From Actinotignum urinale DSM 15805 (lineage in GTDB: Bacteria; Actinomycetota; Actinomycetes; Actinomycetales; Actinomycetaceae): a stretch of 64,000 bases of DNA. The notes below the pieces were generated by a model that saw nothing but the letters and a program-made list of their open reading frames with translations, was not told where the DNA came from and searched no databases. The translations under genes and the position numbers were made by a program. Below, piece by piece: positions 17,716 through 26,364 of this stretch (its first letter is position 1; each line of letters starts with the position of its first letter). The stretch is from positions 1 through 64,000 of the forward strand of contig NZ_ATUY01000004.1 of the NCBI RefSeq assembly GCF_000420445.1. Direction: 5' to 3'.

Positions 17716-19167
17716 ATGTCAACTATTTTTGCATCAAAAGCTGTAGCCCTCGGTGGCATGATGGTCAGTGTTCAGAGCGTGGCATATCTTGTTGCCGCAA
17801 TTCTCTTCATTCTGGCTCTCGCGGGACTCTCAAAACAGGAAACGGCTGCACGCGGTAATATTCTCGGCGCTATCGGTATGGTGATAGCTCTTATTTCCAC
17901 CATCGCAGTTGTCTGTATCGTTGCAAAACCCCACCAACTCGGAATCATCGTTGGAATTGTGGGTGGCACGCTACTTATTGGCGCCATTATTGGTATTTGG
18001 CGTGCACGTACCGTCGAAATGACAGGGATGCCGGAACTTATCGCCATCCTTCACTCCTTCGTCGGTGCCGCCGCCGTTTTTGTTGGCTACAACTCCTTCC
18101 TCGAACAGCCCGGTGCAGATACGCCGGATAATGCGTTCCATATGGGTGAAGTTGGGCTTGCCGTGTTCATCGGTGCCCTCACCTTCACGGGTTCCGTTGT
18201 TGCCTACCTGAAACTCGCCGCGAAAATTAAGGGACGCCCCCTCACAATCCCGGGACGCAATATTCTTAACCTTATTGCGATCCTTGGCTCACTTGCCCTG
18301 ATTGTGTGGTTTGCGTTCACACGTTCCATTGCTGAAGGCTTGGTTCCCCTCGGTATTTTGACGGCAATTGCGCTCCTCCTCGGTGCCCACATGGTTCTCG
18401 CCATTGGTGGCGGGGATATGCCCGTCGTCGTATCAATGTTGAATTCGTATTCCGGTTGGGCCGCCGCCATGGCTGGCTTCACCCTCGGAAACGATTTGCT
18501 CATTATTACGGGTGCTTTGGTTGGTTCCTCCGGTGCCTACCTCAGCTACATTATGTGCCAGGCAATGAACCGTAGCTTCATTTCCGTTATCCTCGGTGGT
18601 TTTGGTTCCGACGGAGCTGTTACTGCCGATGACCGCGATTACGGCGAGCACCGTGAGACGACGGCATCCGACGTTGCAGAAATGCTCTCCAATGCATCCA
18701 GCGTCATTATTGCCCCCGGTTACGGCATGGCGGTTGCGCAGGCACAGTACCCGGTTGCTGAGCTCACCAGTAAGCTACGCGAACGTGGTGTTGAGGTTCG
18801 TTTCGCAATCCACCCGGTTGCTGGGCGACTCCCAGGCCACATGAACGTGCTTCTTGCGGAAGCTAAAGTTCCTTACGATATTGTCGAAGAAATGGACGAT
18901 ATTAACGACGATTTTGAAAACACCGATGTCGTTCTCGTTATTGGCGCTAATGACACCGTTAACCCCGCAGCAGATGAGCCAGGTTCGCCGATTGCCGGAA
19001 TGCCGGTTCTTCACGTGTGGGATGCGAAGAATGTTGTGGTCTTTAAGCGAAGCATGGGTAATGCCGGTTATGCCGGTGTTCAAAACCCGTTGTTCTTCAA
19101 CGAAAACACACAGATGTTGCTCGGCGATGCAAAGACATCCGTTGTTGCGATTAATGCAGCGCTCTAG
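17716..19167 (+). CDS. pntB: NAD(P) transhydrogenase beta subunit
   Basis: The 483-residue beta subunit carries about eight membrane helices (about 15-265), followed by the soluble NADP(H)-binding domain III (about 300-483). Domain III contains [20 protein letters not shown] (near 330), [18 protein letters not shown] (near 367) and [12 protein letters not shown] (near 410), all hallmark PntB sequences. It is cotranscribed with pntA and ends before a strong terminator. The complex is expected in the cytoplasmic membrane, providing NADPH. Confidence 0.96.
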   Translation: MSTIFASKAVALGGMMVSVQSVAYLVAAILFILALAGLSKQETAARGNILGAIGMVIALISTIAVVCIVAKPHQLGIIVGIVGGTLLIGAIIGIWRARTVEMTGMPELIAILHSFVGAAAVFVGYNSFLEQPGADTPDNAFHMGEVGLAVFIGALTFTGSVVAYLKLAAKIKGRPLTIPGRNILNLIAILGSLALIVWFAFTRSIAEGLVPLGILTAIALLLGAHMVLAIGGGDMPVVVSMLNSYSGWAAAMAGFTLGNDLLIITGALVGSSGAYLSYIMCQAMNRSFISVILGGFGSDGAVTADDRDYGEHRETTASDVAEMLSNASSVIIAPGYGMAVAQAQYPVAELTSKLRERGVEVRFAIHPVAGRLPGHMNVLLAEAKVPYDIVEEMDDINDDFENTDVVLVIGANDTVNPAADEPGSPIAGMPVLHVWDAKNVVVFKRSMGNAGYAGVQNPLFFNENTQMLLGDAKTSVVAINAAL

Positions 19168-19216
19168 GTAGCAATTTCGCTGTTATAGATAGCTGTTTCG
19201 CTGTCATTATTACATA

Positions 19217-19257
19217 GAGTGTGCCCGTCAGGTTTTCGGCCTGGCGGGCACACTCTT
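19217..19257 (+). terminator. terminator of pntAB
   Basis: A 16-bp stem with one G-T pair (19217-19232 with 19240-19255) closes a seven-base loop TTTTCGG and is followed by TT. It lies between convergent transcripts and could serve both directions. Confidence 0.7.
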
Positions 19258-19317
19258 ATGCATAAGCGATACCGTTATCCTTGGGTGTTGGGTGTTTTGC
19301 CGTGTTCGGGTTTCGTT

Positions 19318-19366
19318 GTGTTGTGTTTTTCGTTCTGCTGTGGTTTCCTCGTGTTGTGTTTTTCGT
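19318..19366. repeat. direct repeat in G/T-rich spacer
   Basis: The 16-mer GTGTTGTGTTTTTCGT occurs at 19318-19333 and 19351-19366 within a G/T-rich convergent spacer between pntB and the FtsX-type permease gene. No coding potential is seen. Confidence 0.6.
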
Positions 19367-19378
19367 CGTGCTGAGAAA

Positions 19379-20770
19379 TTAATCGTTATCGCGGCCGAGG
19401 CTCTTAAGAATTTTTCTCTCAAGAGGCGTCACAAGTAGAATCGCAAGCAAACAGATACAGATACCTCCGCCGAGTGTCCACACAAATGGTTCCACGTTAT
19501 TCATCAGTGAAGCTGATTTTCGTGAAGCCGACGCGAGAGTCACAGAAATAAGCCTGCCAAGCCCAGCACAAAGAAGTGTTGACGCAAGTAGAGGAACAAA
19601 GTTCTGGAAGATACGAATTTTTCCGAAAATATCAGCGGGGAAACCCATAGCTTTTAATGCGCGAGTTTGCGGGAGGCGATCGCATACTTCGGATGCCTGG
19701 TTCATAAAGGTGGAGAGTGCTGCAATCATGAAACCAAAGACGATAGTAATAATAACGCCGGTGAGGATATCGTGGTTAAGTATGATGGAAATGGTATCGT
19801 CATCCCAGGAAATACTGAAGCTTATGAAGCCACCGATGAAGGACAGAAGAGAGATCGAACCGATAGATCTCCATGATGCCACCGGGCGATAAATAATTCG
19901 TCGTGCGGCGATAAGGACCGACGTATGGTGTGTGTACGTTGCTAGACGGGCACATACCTGAAGAATGAAACCGCCCGCGAAAGACAATGCGCCTAAAATA
20001 ACGGACACGGAAACTACGGAAATAATAACCTGGAAGAGAATTCCTTCTCTCGTAGGCGAGACACCTGTGAAAACAAGGACGAAAAACATGATGAGAACGA
20101 GGAGAAGAATAATGAGACGCCAGAAACTCAATGCCTTACCGGAAGATTTTTTTGCCACACCGAGTGGCGAAATATTCACCCTCATTAAGCCGAAAATGCC
20201 CGATGTTAGTGCCGTGAGGAAGAGGAAAAGGAGAAGGAGAAGAAGGAAGTGGAGCGGGAGAATCATCTCCCTATAAGAAATAGGTGAGCCACCGAAACTG
20301 ACGTTATTCCACAACGGAAGAGTGAGGAAATACAGCCCAACACCGGCAGCTGTGCCCAGAATCCACTGGATACAGGTTTCTGCCAGTGAAATAACAATGG
20401 TTTGCGATCGAGTTGTGCCAATCAGACGCAAGGAGGCCAGACGCTCAGAACGCCCCTGCGCACCTAAACGTACAGCTTGGGAGGCAAGCGAAAAAATAGG
20501 AATGACAAGAAGCGCACCGGCGAAGAGAGCCAAAACGAAATAGACGGTAAACACATCCCAGAGATCGTTTGCATATTGCGCCCTTGTGGCATTCAATTCA
20601 GAAGGGAAGTATGCCCAGCGGTAGAACATCCAGATTCCGCCACTGACCGTGAGCGCCATGAAGGAGGAGAGGAGGAAGCTCAATACCGCGCAGGTATCAA
20701 GCCACGCATCACCAATTCGTGCGGAGAGGCGGGCAACAGTGAGGCGGCGTGCAAGAGATAGGGTAGTCAT
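19379..20770 (-). CDS. FtsX-like ABC transporter permease
   Basis: This 463-residue integral membrane protein has an N-terminal helix (about 29-53, including TVSGGIWMFYRWAYF), a cluster of three helices around 88-205 that contains the FtsX/MacB-type LRLIGTTRSQTIVISLAE loop, a further set (about 220-300), and two helices near 340-445. With the ATPase encoded immediately upstream (2 bases apart) it forms a MacB/BceB-type exporter, often used against peptide antibiotics or for lipid and protein release. The divergent two-component system suggests regulated expression. Its cargo is unknown. Confidence 0.82.
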   Translation of the reverse strand: MTTLSLARRLTVARLSARIGDAWLDTCAVLSFLLSSFMALTVSGGIWMFYRWAYFPSELNATRAQYANDLWDVFTVYFVLALFAGALLVIPIFSLASQAVRLGAQGRSERLASLRLIGTTRSQTIVISLAETCIQWILGTAAGVGLYFLTLPLWNNVSFGGSPISYREMILPLHFLLLLLLFLFLTALTSGIFGLMRVNISPLGVAKKSSGKALSFWRLIILLLVLIMFFVLVFTGVSPTREGILFQVIISVVSVSVILGALSFAGGFILQVCARLATYTHHTSVLIAARRIIYRPVASWRSIGSISLLSFIGGFISFSISWDDDTISIILNHDILTGVIITIVFGFMIAALSTFMNQASEVCDRLPQTRALKAMGFPADIFGKIRIFQNFVPLLASTLLCAGLGRLISVTLASASRKSASLMNNVEPFVWTLGGGICICLLAILLVTPLERKILKSLGRDND

Positions 20771-20772
20771 GA

Positions 20773-21474
20773 TTACTGGTCTTTCTCGTAAGTGTCCGCG
20801 TGGATAACTCCGTCGCGAATCTCGATAATCCTTTCACACCACTGGGCGACTTTCGGATCATGTGTCACCATAACCAGTGTGGCGCCACGCATTTGCGTTG
20901 CCATGCTGAGAATTTGGATAACTTCATGTCCCGTGGATTGATCCAGCGCGCCCGTTGGTTCGTCGGCAAACACAACATCGGGTTCGGGAGCGAGCGCACG
21001 CGCAATCGCAATACGCTGCATCTGCCCACCGGACATATCCCCAGGACGGCGATCCTTCTGCTCAAAAATCCCCAAACGATCCAACCACTGATCAGCTATT
21101 GTGAAGGCTTCCGTCCGTTTCTTTCCTTGCAAAAGCAGGGGAATCGCAACATTTTCTCTTGCCGAAAGCTCGGGAACAAGCTGCCCATCCTGAAACACAA
21201 AACCGCATGTGTTGAGGCGCAACTTAGAGCGAATCTTATCGGACGCCTCGGAAATATCCTTCCCATTCAACCAAACATGGCCCGACGTGGGCGGAAGAAC
21301 CCCGGATAAACAGTGAAGTAGCGTTGATTTGCCGGAACCCGAAGGCCCCATAATTGCAACGGATTGCCCAGAAGCAATATTCAGGGAAATTCCGCGAAGA
21401 GCCACAACGTGACCAAAATTTTTCACCAGGTTGCGTGTTTGCAAAGAGGGTGTATGTGTGTGCGTCGTATTCAT
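20773..21474 (-). CDS. MacB/LolD-type ABC transporter ATPase
   Basis: This 233-residue nucleotide-binding protein has Walker [10 protein letters not shown] (about 41-49), Q-loop VFQDGQLVPELSARENVAI (about 93-111), signature MSGGQMQRIAIA (about 144-155), Walker B VVFADEPTGALD (about 165-176) and H-loop MVTHD (about 199-203). The DEPTGALD and LVPELSARENV sequences are typical of the MacB/LolD/BceA class that works with FtsX-type permeases. The permease gene follows 2 bases downstream. Confidence 0.92.
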   Translation of the reverse strand: MNTTHTHTPSLQTRNLVKNFGHVVALRGISLNIASGQSVAIMGPSGSGKSTLLHCLSGVLPPTSGHVWLNGKDISEASDKIRSKLRLNTCGFVFQDGQLVPELSARENVAIPLLLQGKKRTEAFTIADQWLDRLGIFEQKDRRPGDMSGGQMQRIAIARALAPEPDVVFADEPTGALDQSTGHEVIQILSMATQMRGATLVMVTHDPKVAQWCERIIEIRDGVIHADTYEKDQ

Positions 21475-21531
21475 GCTTCTATTTCACCGTGTTCTGCGTG
21501 GGGTTAACAGCGTGGTAACTCGTAACTTAAG

Positions 21532-21547
21532 GTAGACCTAACTCTAC
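21532..21547. promoter_or_regulatory. palindrome between ABC exporter and two-component genes
   Basis: GTAGA (21532-21536) and TCTAC (21543-21547) flank CCTAAC, within the divergent intergenic region. It is a candidate binding site for the adjacent NarL-type response regulator. It also partly resembles a weak iron box, about 12 of 19 positions by eye. Confidence 0.35.
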
Positions 21548-21641
21548 TATTGGGGCTGTACCGCGTTATTTGTAGTTCCCGCTCCTGTAATATGTGAGTG
21601 TTGACGGCGTGAGTGTTAACGACGCACGGAGAAGGGAGCCC

Positions 21642-22499
21642 ATGCCCATGTATGAAAAACTGGGATTTGTCATGTTCTTCTTTGCCCTCCTCATCGCGTT
21701 TCCCGTCGGAATATATTTTATAGGACGCAAGTACGGCGAACGTCGCGAAAAGGAACGTCAGCGTGAAAAGTCCACGAATTTTTATCGCACAGTTCCTGCG
21801 GAGAATTATGGGCAGGTCATCGACCGCCAGCGTGCCATTGCCACAGCGTTTGAGATCGAGAGGCGTCGCATCGAACGCGATTTGCACGACGGCGTTCAAC
21901 AATATCTTGTTGCGACGACGATGGACATCGGCGAGGCCCTCCTTATTCTTGAAGGGAAGGATGCGCAGGTTTCCCAGCAAGATATTGACGACGTTCGCGA
22001 ACGTCTCCACAGCGCCCAACAGCGTGCGGCACTTGCGCTCAAGGAGTTGCGTAAAACGGTTGCGGGAATCCACCCTAAAGTTTTATCCGATTTAGGCCTC
22101 AAAGTGGCGGTAGAAGATTTGGCTATATCTTTCCCCTTGGAGGTTCGTGTACATGTGCCGTACGATTTGCCGGTAATCCCTGAGGGAGTGGTTGCTGCCG
22201 GGTATTTCACCATCGCGGAGGCGTTAACAAATGTGGCGAAATATGCCCCGGAAGCTACCGTCGATATTCTCATTTCTGTTGATGACAATCTGCGGTTGAG
22301 CATTGTTGATTCAGGGCCGGGTGGCGCAAAGATGCGAGAAGGTGGCGGGCTCGCAGGGATTCGTGAACGCCTGGAGGCTTTTGGTGGAACGTGTTCGCTG
22401 TCCAGCCCGGCCGGTGGCCCAACCGTCGTGTGCGCATCCATTCCGTTAATGCTTCACCGAGGGGAGTTTGGAAGTTCTTTCGCTGTTGAGCGGACGTGA
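21642..22499 (+). CDS. NarL/LiaS-type sensor histidine kinase
   Basis: The protein has about 285 residues. It has one N-terminal transmembrane helix (MFFFALLIAFPVGIYFIG) and almost no external sensor. A coil follows, then a HisKA_3 domain with the phosphoacceptor in ERDLHDGVQQ (about residue 80-82), an ATPase domain with the N-box (EALTNVAKYAP) and G-box (GGGLAGIRERL). AGGGAG precedes two ATGs at 21642 and 21648; spacing favours 21648. Without an extracellular domain it probably senses through the membrane or a partner, as intramembrane-sensing kinases that pair with ABC exporters do. The response regulator follows 76 bases on. Confidence 0.88.
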   Translation: MPMYEKLGFVMFFFALLIAFPVGIYFIGRKYGERREKERQREKSTNFYRTVPAENYGQVIDRQRAIATAFEIERRRIERDLHDGVQQYLVATTMDIGEALLILEGKDAQVSQQDIDDVRERLHSAQQRAALALKELRKTVAGIHPKVLSDLGLKVAVEDLAISFPLEVRVHVPYDLPVIPEGVVAAGYFTIAEALTNVAKYAPEATVDILISVDDNLRLSIVDSGPGGAKMREGGGLAGIRERLEAFGGTCSLSSPAGGPTVVCASIPLMLHRGEFGSSFAVERT

Positions 22500-22537
22500 G
22501 AAGTGTGTTTGTTATGGGAACGTGAGAAGTGTGTTTG
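22494..22537. repeat. 26-bp tandem duplication at kinase gene end
   Basis: The 18-base string ACGTGAGAAGTGTGTTTG occurs at 22494-22511 and again at 22520-22537 (period 26). The first copy contains the stop codon of the kinase gene. It resembles the duplication at 2865-2913 in size and position. Confidence 0.8.
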
Positions 22538-22578
22538 CTCAACAGTTTCGTAAGCGCATTTGAGAAAGGAGTTACGTG

Positions 22579-23229
22579 ATGAAAATTATTGTTGCCGACG
22601 ATTCTGCGTTGTTTCGTGAGGGGTTGTCCGGGTTGTTGGAGCGGCGCGGGCACTCTATTGTGGGCAGGGCTAAAGATACTGCGGAAATGATGGAGCTTGT
22701 CCGCTCGACGCCCGTTGATGTTCTCATCACCGATGTTCGTATGCCGCCCACCATGACGGACGACGGATTACGTGCAGCCATTCAATTACGTGAAGAGTTC
22801 CCACACCTTGGGATTATGGTGCTTTCGCAATATATTGCGCCCGCGTATGCACGCAAGCTGTTTTATCCCAATGATGCTCTTGGGGGACTGGGATATGTGT
22901 TGAAGGATAGTGTTGCGCAGGTTGCCGATTTTATTCATTCCCTGGAAGTTATTGCTGCTGGTGGCGTGGTGATTAATCAGGATGTTGCTTTGCAGTTGGT
23001 GAAAAAAGAGAACTCGAAACTGCGTGATTTAACTGATCGGGAACGTGAGATTTTAGCGCTAATGGCGCAGGGATATTCCAATGCACAGCTGGCGGAGAAA
23101 CTATTTTTGAGTAATGCGACGATTTCCAAACACGTTGCGAATATTTTTATCAAGCTCGGCATGGACACGGGGGAGGATAATCGGCGTGTTCGCGCGGTTC
23201 TTGCATATCTTTCAGAAACGCAAGTCTAG
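22579..23229 (+). CDS. NarL-family response regulator
   Basis: The receiver domain (about 1-120) shows the acidic pair VADDS (6-10), phosphoacceptor Asp in LITDVRMPP (about 52) and a Lys in YVLKDS (about 107). A linker leads to a LuxR-type helix-turn-helix (about 145-205: LTDREREILALMAQG then FLSNATISKHVANIF). AAAGGAG precedes the tandem ATG-ATG at 22576/22579; either may be used. It is expected to be phosphorylated by the kinase just upstream and to control the divergent ABC exporter or other genes. A G/T to A/C skewed spacer follows. Confidence 0.9.
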   Translation: MKIIVADDSALFREGLSGLLERRGHSIVGRAKDTAEMMELVRSTPVDVLITDVRMPPTMTDDGLRAAIQLREEFPHLGIMVLSQYIAPAYARKLFYPNDALGGLGYVLKDSVAQVADFIHSLEVIAAGGVVINQDVALQLVKKENSKLRDLTDREREILALMAQGYSNAQLAEKLFLSNATISKHVANIFIKLGMDTGEDNRRVRAVLAYLSETQV

Positions 23230-23457
23230 TTTTTCTGAAATGCAAGTTTAAGCCGTAAGGTGTTTGTTAACCGACTCCGAACCCGACTTTCACTACAAAA
23301 TAAAAACAAAAACCCCACCAAAAACAACACGTTCTGGCCAACAAACCTGTTGACCACCACCAACAGCTACCCCCAGAAAACGGTGACAACACAACAAAAA
23401 ATCCCGATAAAATCCTCCATTATTGTCCTATAGCCCGATTATCGCTTGGCTTAGCGG

Positions 23458-23492
23458 ACAAAAAATATGGTCGCCACGAACGTGACGACCAT
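23458..23492 (-). terminator. terminator of rpsT
   Basis: Arms ATGGTCGcCAC (23467-23477) and GTGaCGACCAT (23482-23492) form an 11-bp stem with one mismatch, followed on the minus strand by ATTTTTTG. It lies 18 bases after the rpsT stop. Confidence 0.85.
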
Positions 23493-23509
23493 AAAATTTT
23501 GTGCACTTT

Positions 23510-23770
23510 TTAGAGTGCGTTCACCTGCTTAGCAAGCTTCGACTGACGGTTAGCCGCCTGATTGCGGTGGATAACGCCTTTCGAAACTGCCTTGTCCAAC
23601 TTGCGACCTGCGGCCTGAAGAGCTAACTGAGCTGCTTCTTTATCGCCAGCTTCAATAGCTTCGCGAGTCTTGCGGACGTAGGTTTTGAGTTCAGACTTGA
23701 CAGCCTGGTTACGAATGCGACGCTTCTCGTTGGTGAGAACGCGCTTCTTTTGCTGCTTAATATTAGCCAA
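23510..23770 (-). CDS. rpsT: 30S ribosomal protein S20
   Basis: This 86-residue basic protein of the small ribosomal subunit binds 16S rRNA early in assembly. The sequence starts [20 protein letters not shown] after the initiator and ends [19 protein letters not shown], which is diagnostic of S20. The true start is TTG at 23768-23770, preceded by a GAAAGAGA ribosome site; a longer ATG frame to 23854 only adds upstream non-coding sequence. S20 genes often use poor start codons, tied to autoregulation of translation, and the TTG fits that. Confidence 0.97.
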   Translation of the reverse strand: MANIKQQKKRVLTNEKRRIRNQAVKSELKTYVRKTREAIEAGDKEAAQLALQAAGRKLDKAVSKGVIHRNQAANRQSKLAKQVNAL

Positions 23771-23956
23771 TGAAATTCTCTTTCGGTCAATCGCTATGCG
23801 ATGGAATATGGTCGGTGAGGGTGCGTTCTCCGCAGGACTGTGGGCGTGGGGCACCCGTGGTTGTTGCGATAGAACAAGGACCTACCACCCGACCGGTGAA
23901 AGTCCAATAGAAAATAATACCAGATATTTGGTGTATTATGCAAGCTTTTGACCCAG

Positions 23957-24264
23957 CTACTGTTCCCACAAATCTGTAGCTACACGAGAAATAATATCTG
24001 CTAGTTCAAGATTGGTGAGGTATTTTTTAGGGATGCCCTTTGTCCCTAAGAAAACTCCCAAAATATTTCCCGCGATTGCTTCGGTGGAATCACTATCGCC
24101 ACTATGGTTAACGGCCGTAATAAGGGCTCGTTCGCAGTCATGAGAATATTTCATTGCGCAGTACAGGCTAATTGCGAAAGCCTCTTCACCTACAGCGCAT
24201 CACCTGCGCCACCAGCGAGTAGGCATGCTTGAAAACGATAGAGAGTACCAACTTGTGCGCTCAT
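23957..24264 (-). pseudogene. ADP-ribosylglycohydrolase remnant with internal deletion
   Basis: An ATG at 24262-24264 opens a short frame ending AGGAGDAL and a stop, which matches the beginning of ADP-ribosylglycohydrolases (family pattern LxGGAxGDALG). Right after, in another frame, comes [18 protein letters not shown], then [19 protein letters not shown] and [11 protein letters not shown], the characteristic C-terminal metal-binding part of the same family. About 200 central codons are missing and the two ends are out of frame. It therefore cannot make a working enzyme. The intact family removes ADP-ribose from proteins or nucleic acids, or hydrolyses related compounds, using two Mg ions. 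Confidence 0.85.
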
Positions 24265-24334
24265 GCTTCCTCTTTTTCTTGTGGTTTTATTTATGATGAT
24301 ATCCACGAAAATAAGAAAGAGGGGATATTTGAGA

Positions 24335-24874
24335 TTACTGTTGAATTGCCTCTTGTGATGTTGGTGAGGTCGTGATGATAACGGGTGCCTGGCCTTGGCG
24401 GGCCTGGATAACGTCGTTAATAAGTTTGTAGACCTTTTCGATGGATGGGACGTCTTTGAGTGTGAGGCTGTGTGCATCGCGGGTTTCGAGAATGAGCTCG
24501 CCGGTGGTGTATGTCGTTTCCTCGCTTAAAAGGTGGTATTGCACAGATTTTACGGTTGCCAGGGGAATATCGTGTCCCTGTTTTGTCCATGTTCCCATAC
24601 GCGTCACAATACGTTTGTTGGTGATGGTGTACGTCGTCGTTCTCCACCTCCACCAGGGAAGAATAATGATCGGAATAGTGGCGATTGCGAAAACGGCGAG
24701 GATAATCCACACGGAAAGCGGGCGCCAGGAAGAAGGGAGGAAGATAGCCAGCATAACGGCAGTGATGAGGACAATAATAAACGCAACCGTATTGGGGAGC
24801 AGTTCGCTACCTTGCCGACGAAGGTGAACAAGGACATGTTCCCCTTTTCCCAGCAATTTTTTCGAAAAAACCAT
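24335..24874 (-). CDS. PH-domain membrane protein
   Basis: This is a protein of about 179 residues if started at the ATG at 24874 (MVFSKKLLGKGEHV), the usual beginning of this family. The frame remains open to 24958 without support. Two hydrophobic helices (about 27-47 and 54-76) precede a bacterial PH domain (about 78-165, TYTITNKRIVTRMGTW and ELILETRDAHSLTLKDV). Such DUF304/YdbS-like proteins sit in the membrane with the PH fold in the cytosol; their function is not established. It follows the luciferase-like gene on the same strand after a G/T-rich spacer. Confidence 0.8.
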   Translation of the reverse strand: MVFSKKLLGKGEHVLVHLRRQGSELLPNTVAFIIVLITAVMLAIFLPSSWRPLSVWIILAVFAIATIPIIILPWWRWRTTTYTITNKRIVTRMGTWTKQGHDIPLATVKSVQYHLLSEETTYTTGELILETRDAHSLTLKDVPSIEKVYKLINDVIQARQGQAPVIITTSPTSQEAIQQ

Positions 24875-25136
24875 GCTTATATCGTGCCACACTTCTGAGT
24901 GGGGACGCGGATGTTTTAGATGTGTCACACTTTTGGGCGTTTGGTTACGTTTTGCCACACGGTTTCAGGCGCGCATGTTCTGCGTGTTGGGGGGAGCGTG
25001 GCGTGTGAGGAAAATTGCTCCTGGCTGGGGGATGTGGCTGGCGGGCCCTGAGGTGGTGGTATCACACTCTTTCGGGTTGTGTGTTGGTGCGGAGTGTTAT
25101 GTGTTCGCGTGCGCTGGGGTGGAGTGTTGGGGAGGG

Positions 25137-26114
25137 TTACCTTGTTGTGTATTGTTTGCCGACGATATCCAGTGTTTGCAGGGCGGAATCGTTGGATATC
25201 GCCTGAATGCAGAGCATAAGTTCGTCGACTTCAGTGCGCGAGGCAAAATCTTTAAGGTATGTGGCGGTTTCTTCGCCCGTTCCCACGGCTGTGAATGTCA
25301 GCTGTTGAAGAATATTGAGGGCTCCATCGGTGTCCATAATGGTGTCCAGATCCGCGTCGCTTATATCGAGATCGCGAATATGGGAACGAATCCGGGCGCG
25401 TTTAACAAGCTCGAATTCTGCCTGCGCTTCCTCGTGTGTATTGGCCGCGATGACGTTCAATGCCGCAATTGCGTAGGGTTCGCTGAGTTTTTCGGAAGGG
25501 CGAAAATCGTTTTTATACGTGGAGATTGCGCTGTAGAGCATTTTTGGCGCGAAATGGGAGGCGAAAACGTAGGGTAAGCCTAGCTCAGCGGCAAGGCGTG
25601 CGCTGTAGAGGGAGGAGCCGAGGAGGTAGAGGGGAATATGTGTGCCCTTGCCCGGATATGCTCCAATTCCCGCGACGCGCGAATGGTTGCCGAGGAAACC
25701 TTGTAGTTCGGCAATATCGGATTCAAAATTTTCTTCCGCGTGGAAGGTTCTGCGCAGGCAGTACATTGTTTTTTTATCTGTTCCCGGTGCGCGTCCAATT
25801 CCAATATCTATGCGATTGGGGTGAAGTTCTGCGAGGCTTCCGTATTGTTCAGCCACGACGAGGGGCGCGTGGTTGGGTAGCATGACGCCACCTGCTCCAA
25901 GCCGGATACGTGAGGTGTGGTTGGCAACGTGGGCGATAAGAATTGCGGGAGCGGATGATGCCACGGTTGGCATATTGTGATGTTCGGTGTACCAAATGCG
26001 CTTAAAACCGTAGTGTTCTGCTTTTTTAGCGATTTCTATACTACGACGGAAAGCGTCTTTGGGGGTTTCGTTTTTGTAGAGGTAGGCGAAATCTATGAGC
26101 GAGAGGACGGGCAT
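25137..26114 (-). CDS. luciferase-like (LLM) flavin-dependent oxidoreductase
   Basis: This 325-residue TIM-barrel flavoenzyme belongs to the bacterial luciferase superfamily, in the YhbW/alkanal-monooxygenase-like clade. Signatures are YGFKRIWYTEHHNMP (about 35-49), IRLGAGGVMLPNHAPL (about 70-85), IDIGIGRAPGTD (about 101-112) and PLYLLGSSLYSARLAAELGL (about 161-180). Members oxidise small molecules with FMNH2 or F420. The short length and TEHHN motif fit the FMN class, but the substrate is unknown. The start is ATG at 26114 with GGAGA upstream. Confidence 0.87.
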   Translation of the reverse strand: MPVLSLIDFAYLYKNETPKDAFRRSIEIAKKAEHYGFKRIWYTEHHNMPTVASSAPAILIAHVANHTSRIRLGAGGVMLPNHAPLVVAEQYGSLAELHPNRIDIGIGRAPGTDKKTMYCLRRTFHAEENFESDIAELQGFLGNHSRVAGIGAYPGKGTHIPLYLLGSSLYSARLAAELGLPYVFASHFAPKMLYSAISTYKNDFRPSEKLSEPYAIAALNVIAANTHEEAQAEFELVKRARIRSHIRDLDISDADLDTIMDTDGALNILQQLTFTAVGTGEETATYLKDFASRTEVDELMLCIQAISNDSALQTLDIVGKQYTTR

Positions 26115-26211
26115 AATGTCTCCTTATGAATGGATATTCACTTGTGATGAACATGGGCGAGAGCCTGCGCTGACCGTCGTATCTTAATGCTCACATATTG
26201 AACACAAGATT

Positions 26212-26240
26212 TGCATAACTATGCATGCTCTTGCATAATT
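26212..26240. promoter_or_regulatory. TGCATA palindrome and repeat upstream of amino-acid ABC operon
   Basis: TGCATA-AC-TATGCA (26212-26225) is a perfect inverted repeat with a two-base spacer; TTGCATAA recurs at 26211-26218 and 26231-26238. It is a likely operator for the downstream transporter operon or the divergent oxidoreductase gene. The regulator is not known. Confidence 0.5.
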
Positions 26241-26364
26241 GAATCGTTGTGGTGTGTGAAAGCAAAGCCGAGGGTAAAAACTGACAAACAGTCTGACATA
26301 TCAATACTACTCGGGGATGCCGAAAAACTCACCTATGTTTTAGCTAATTTATAAGGAGAAGGTC

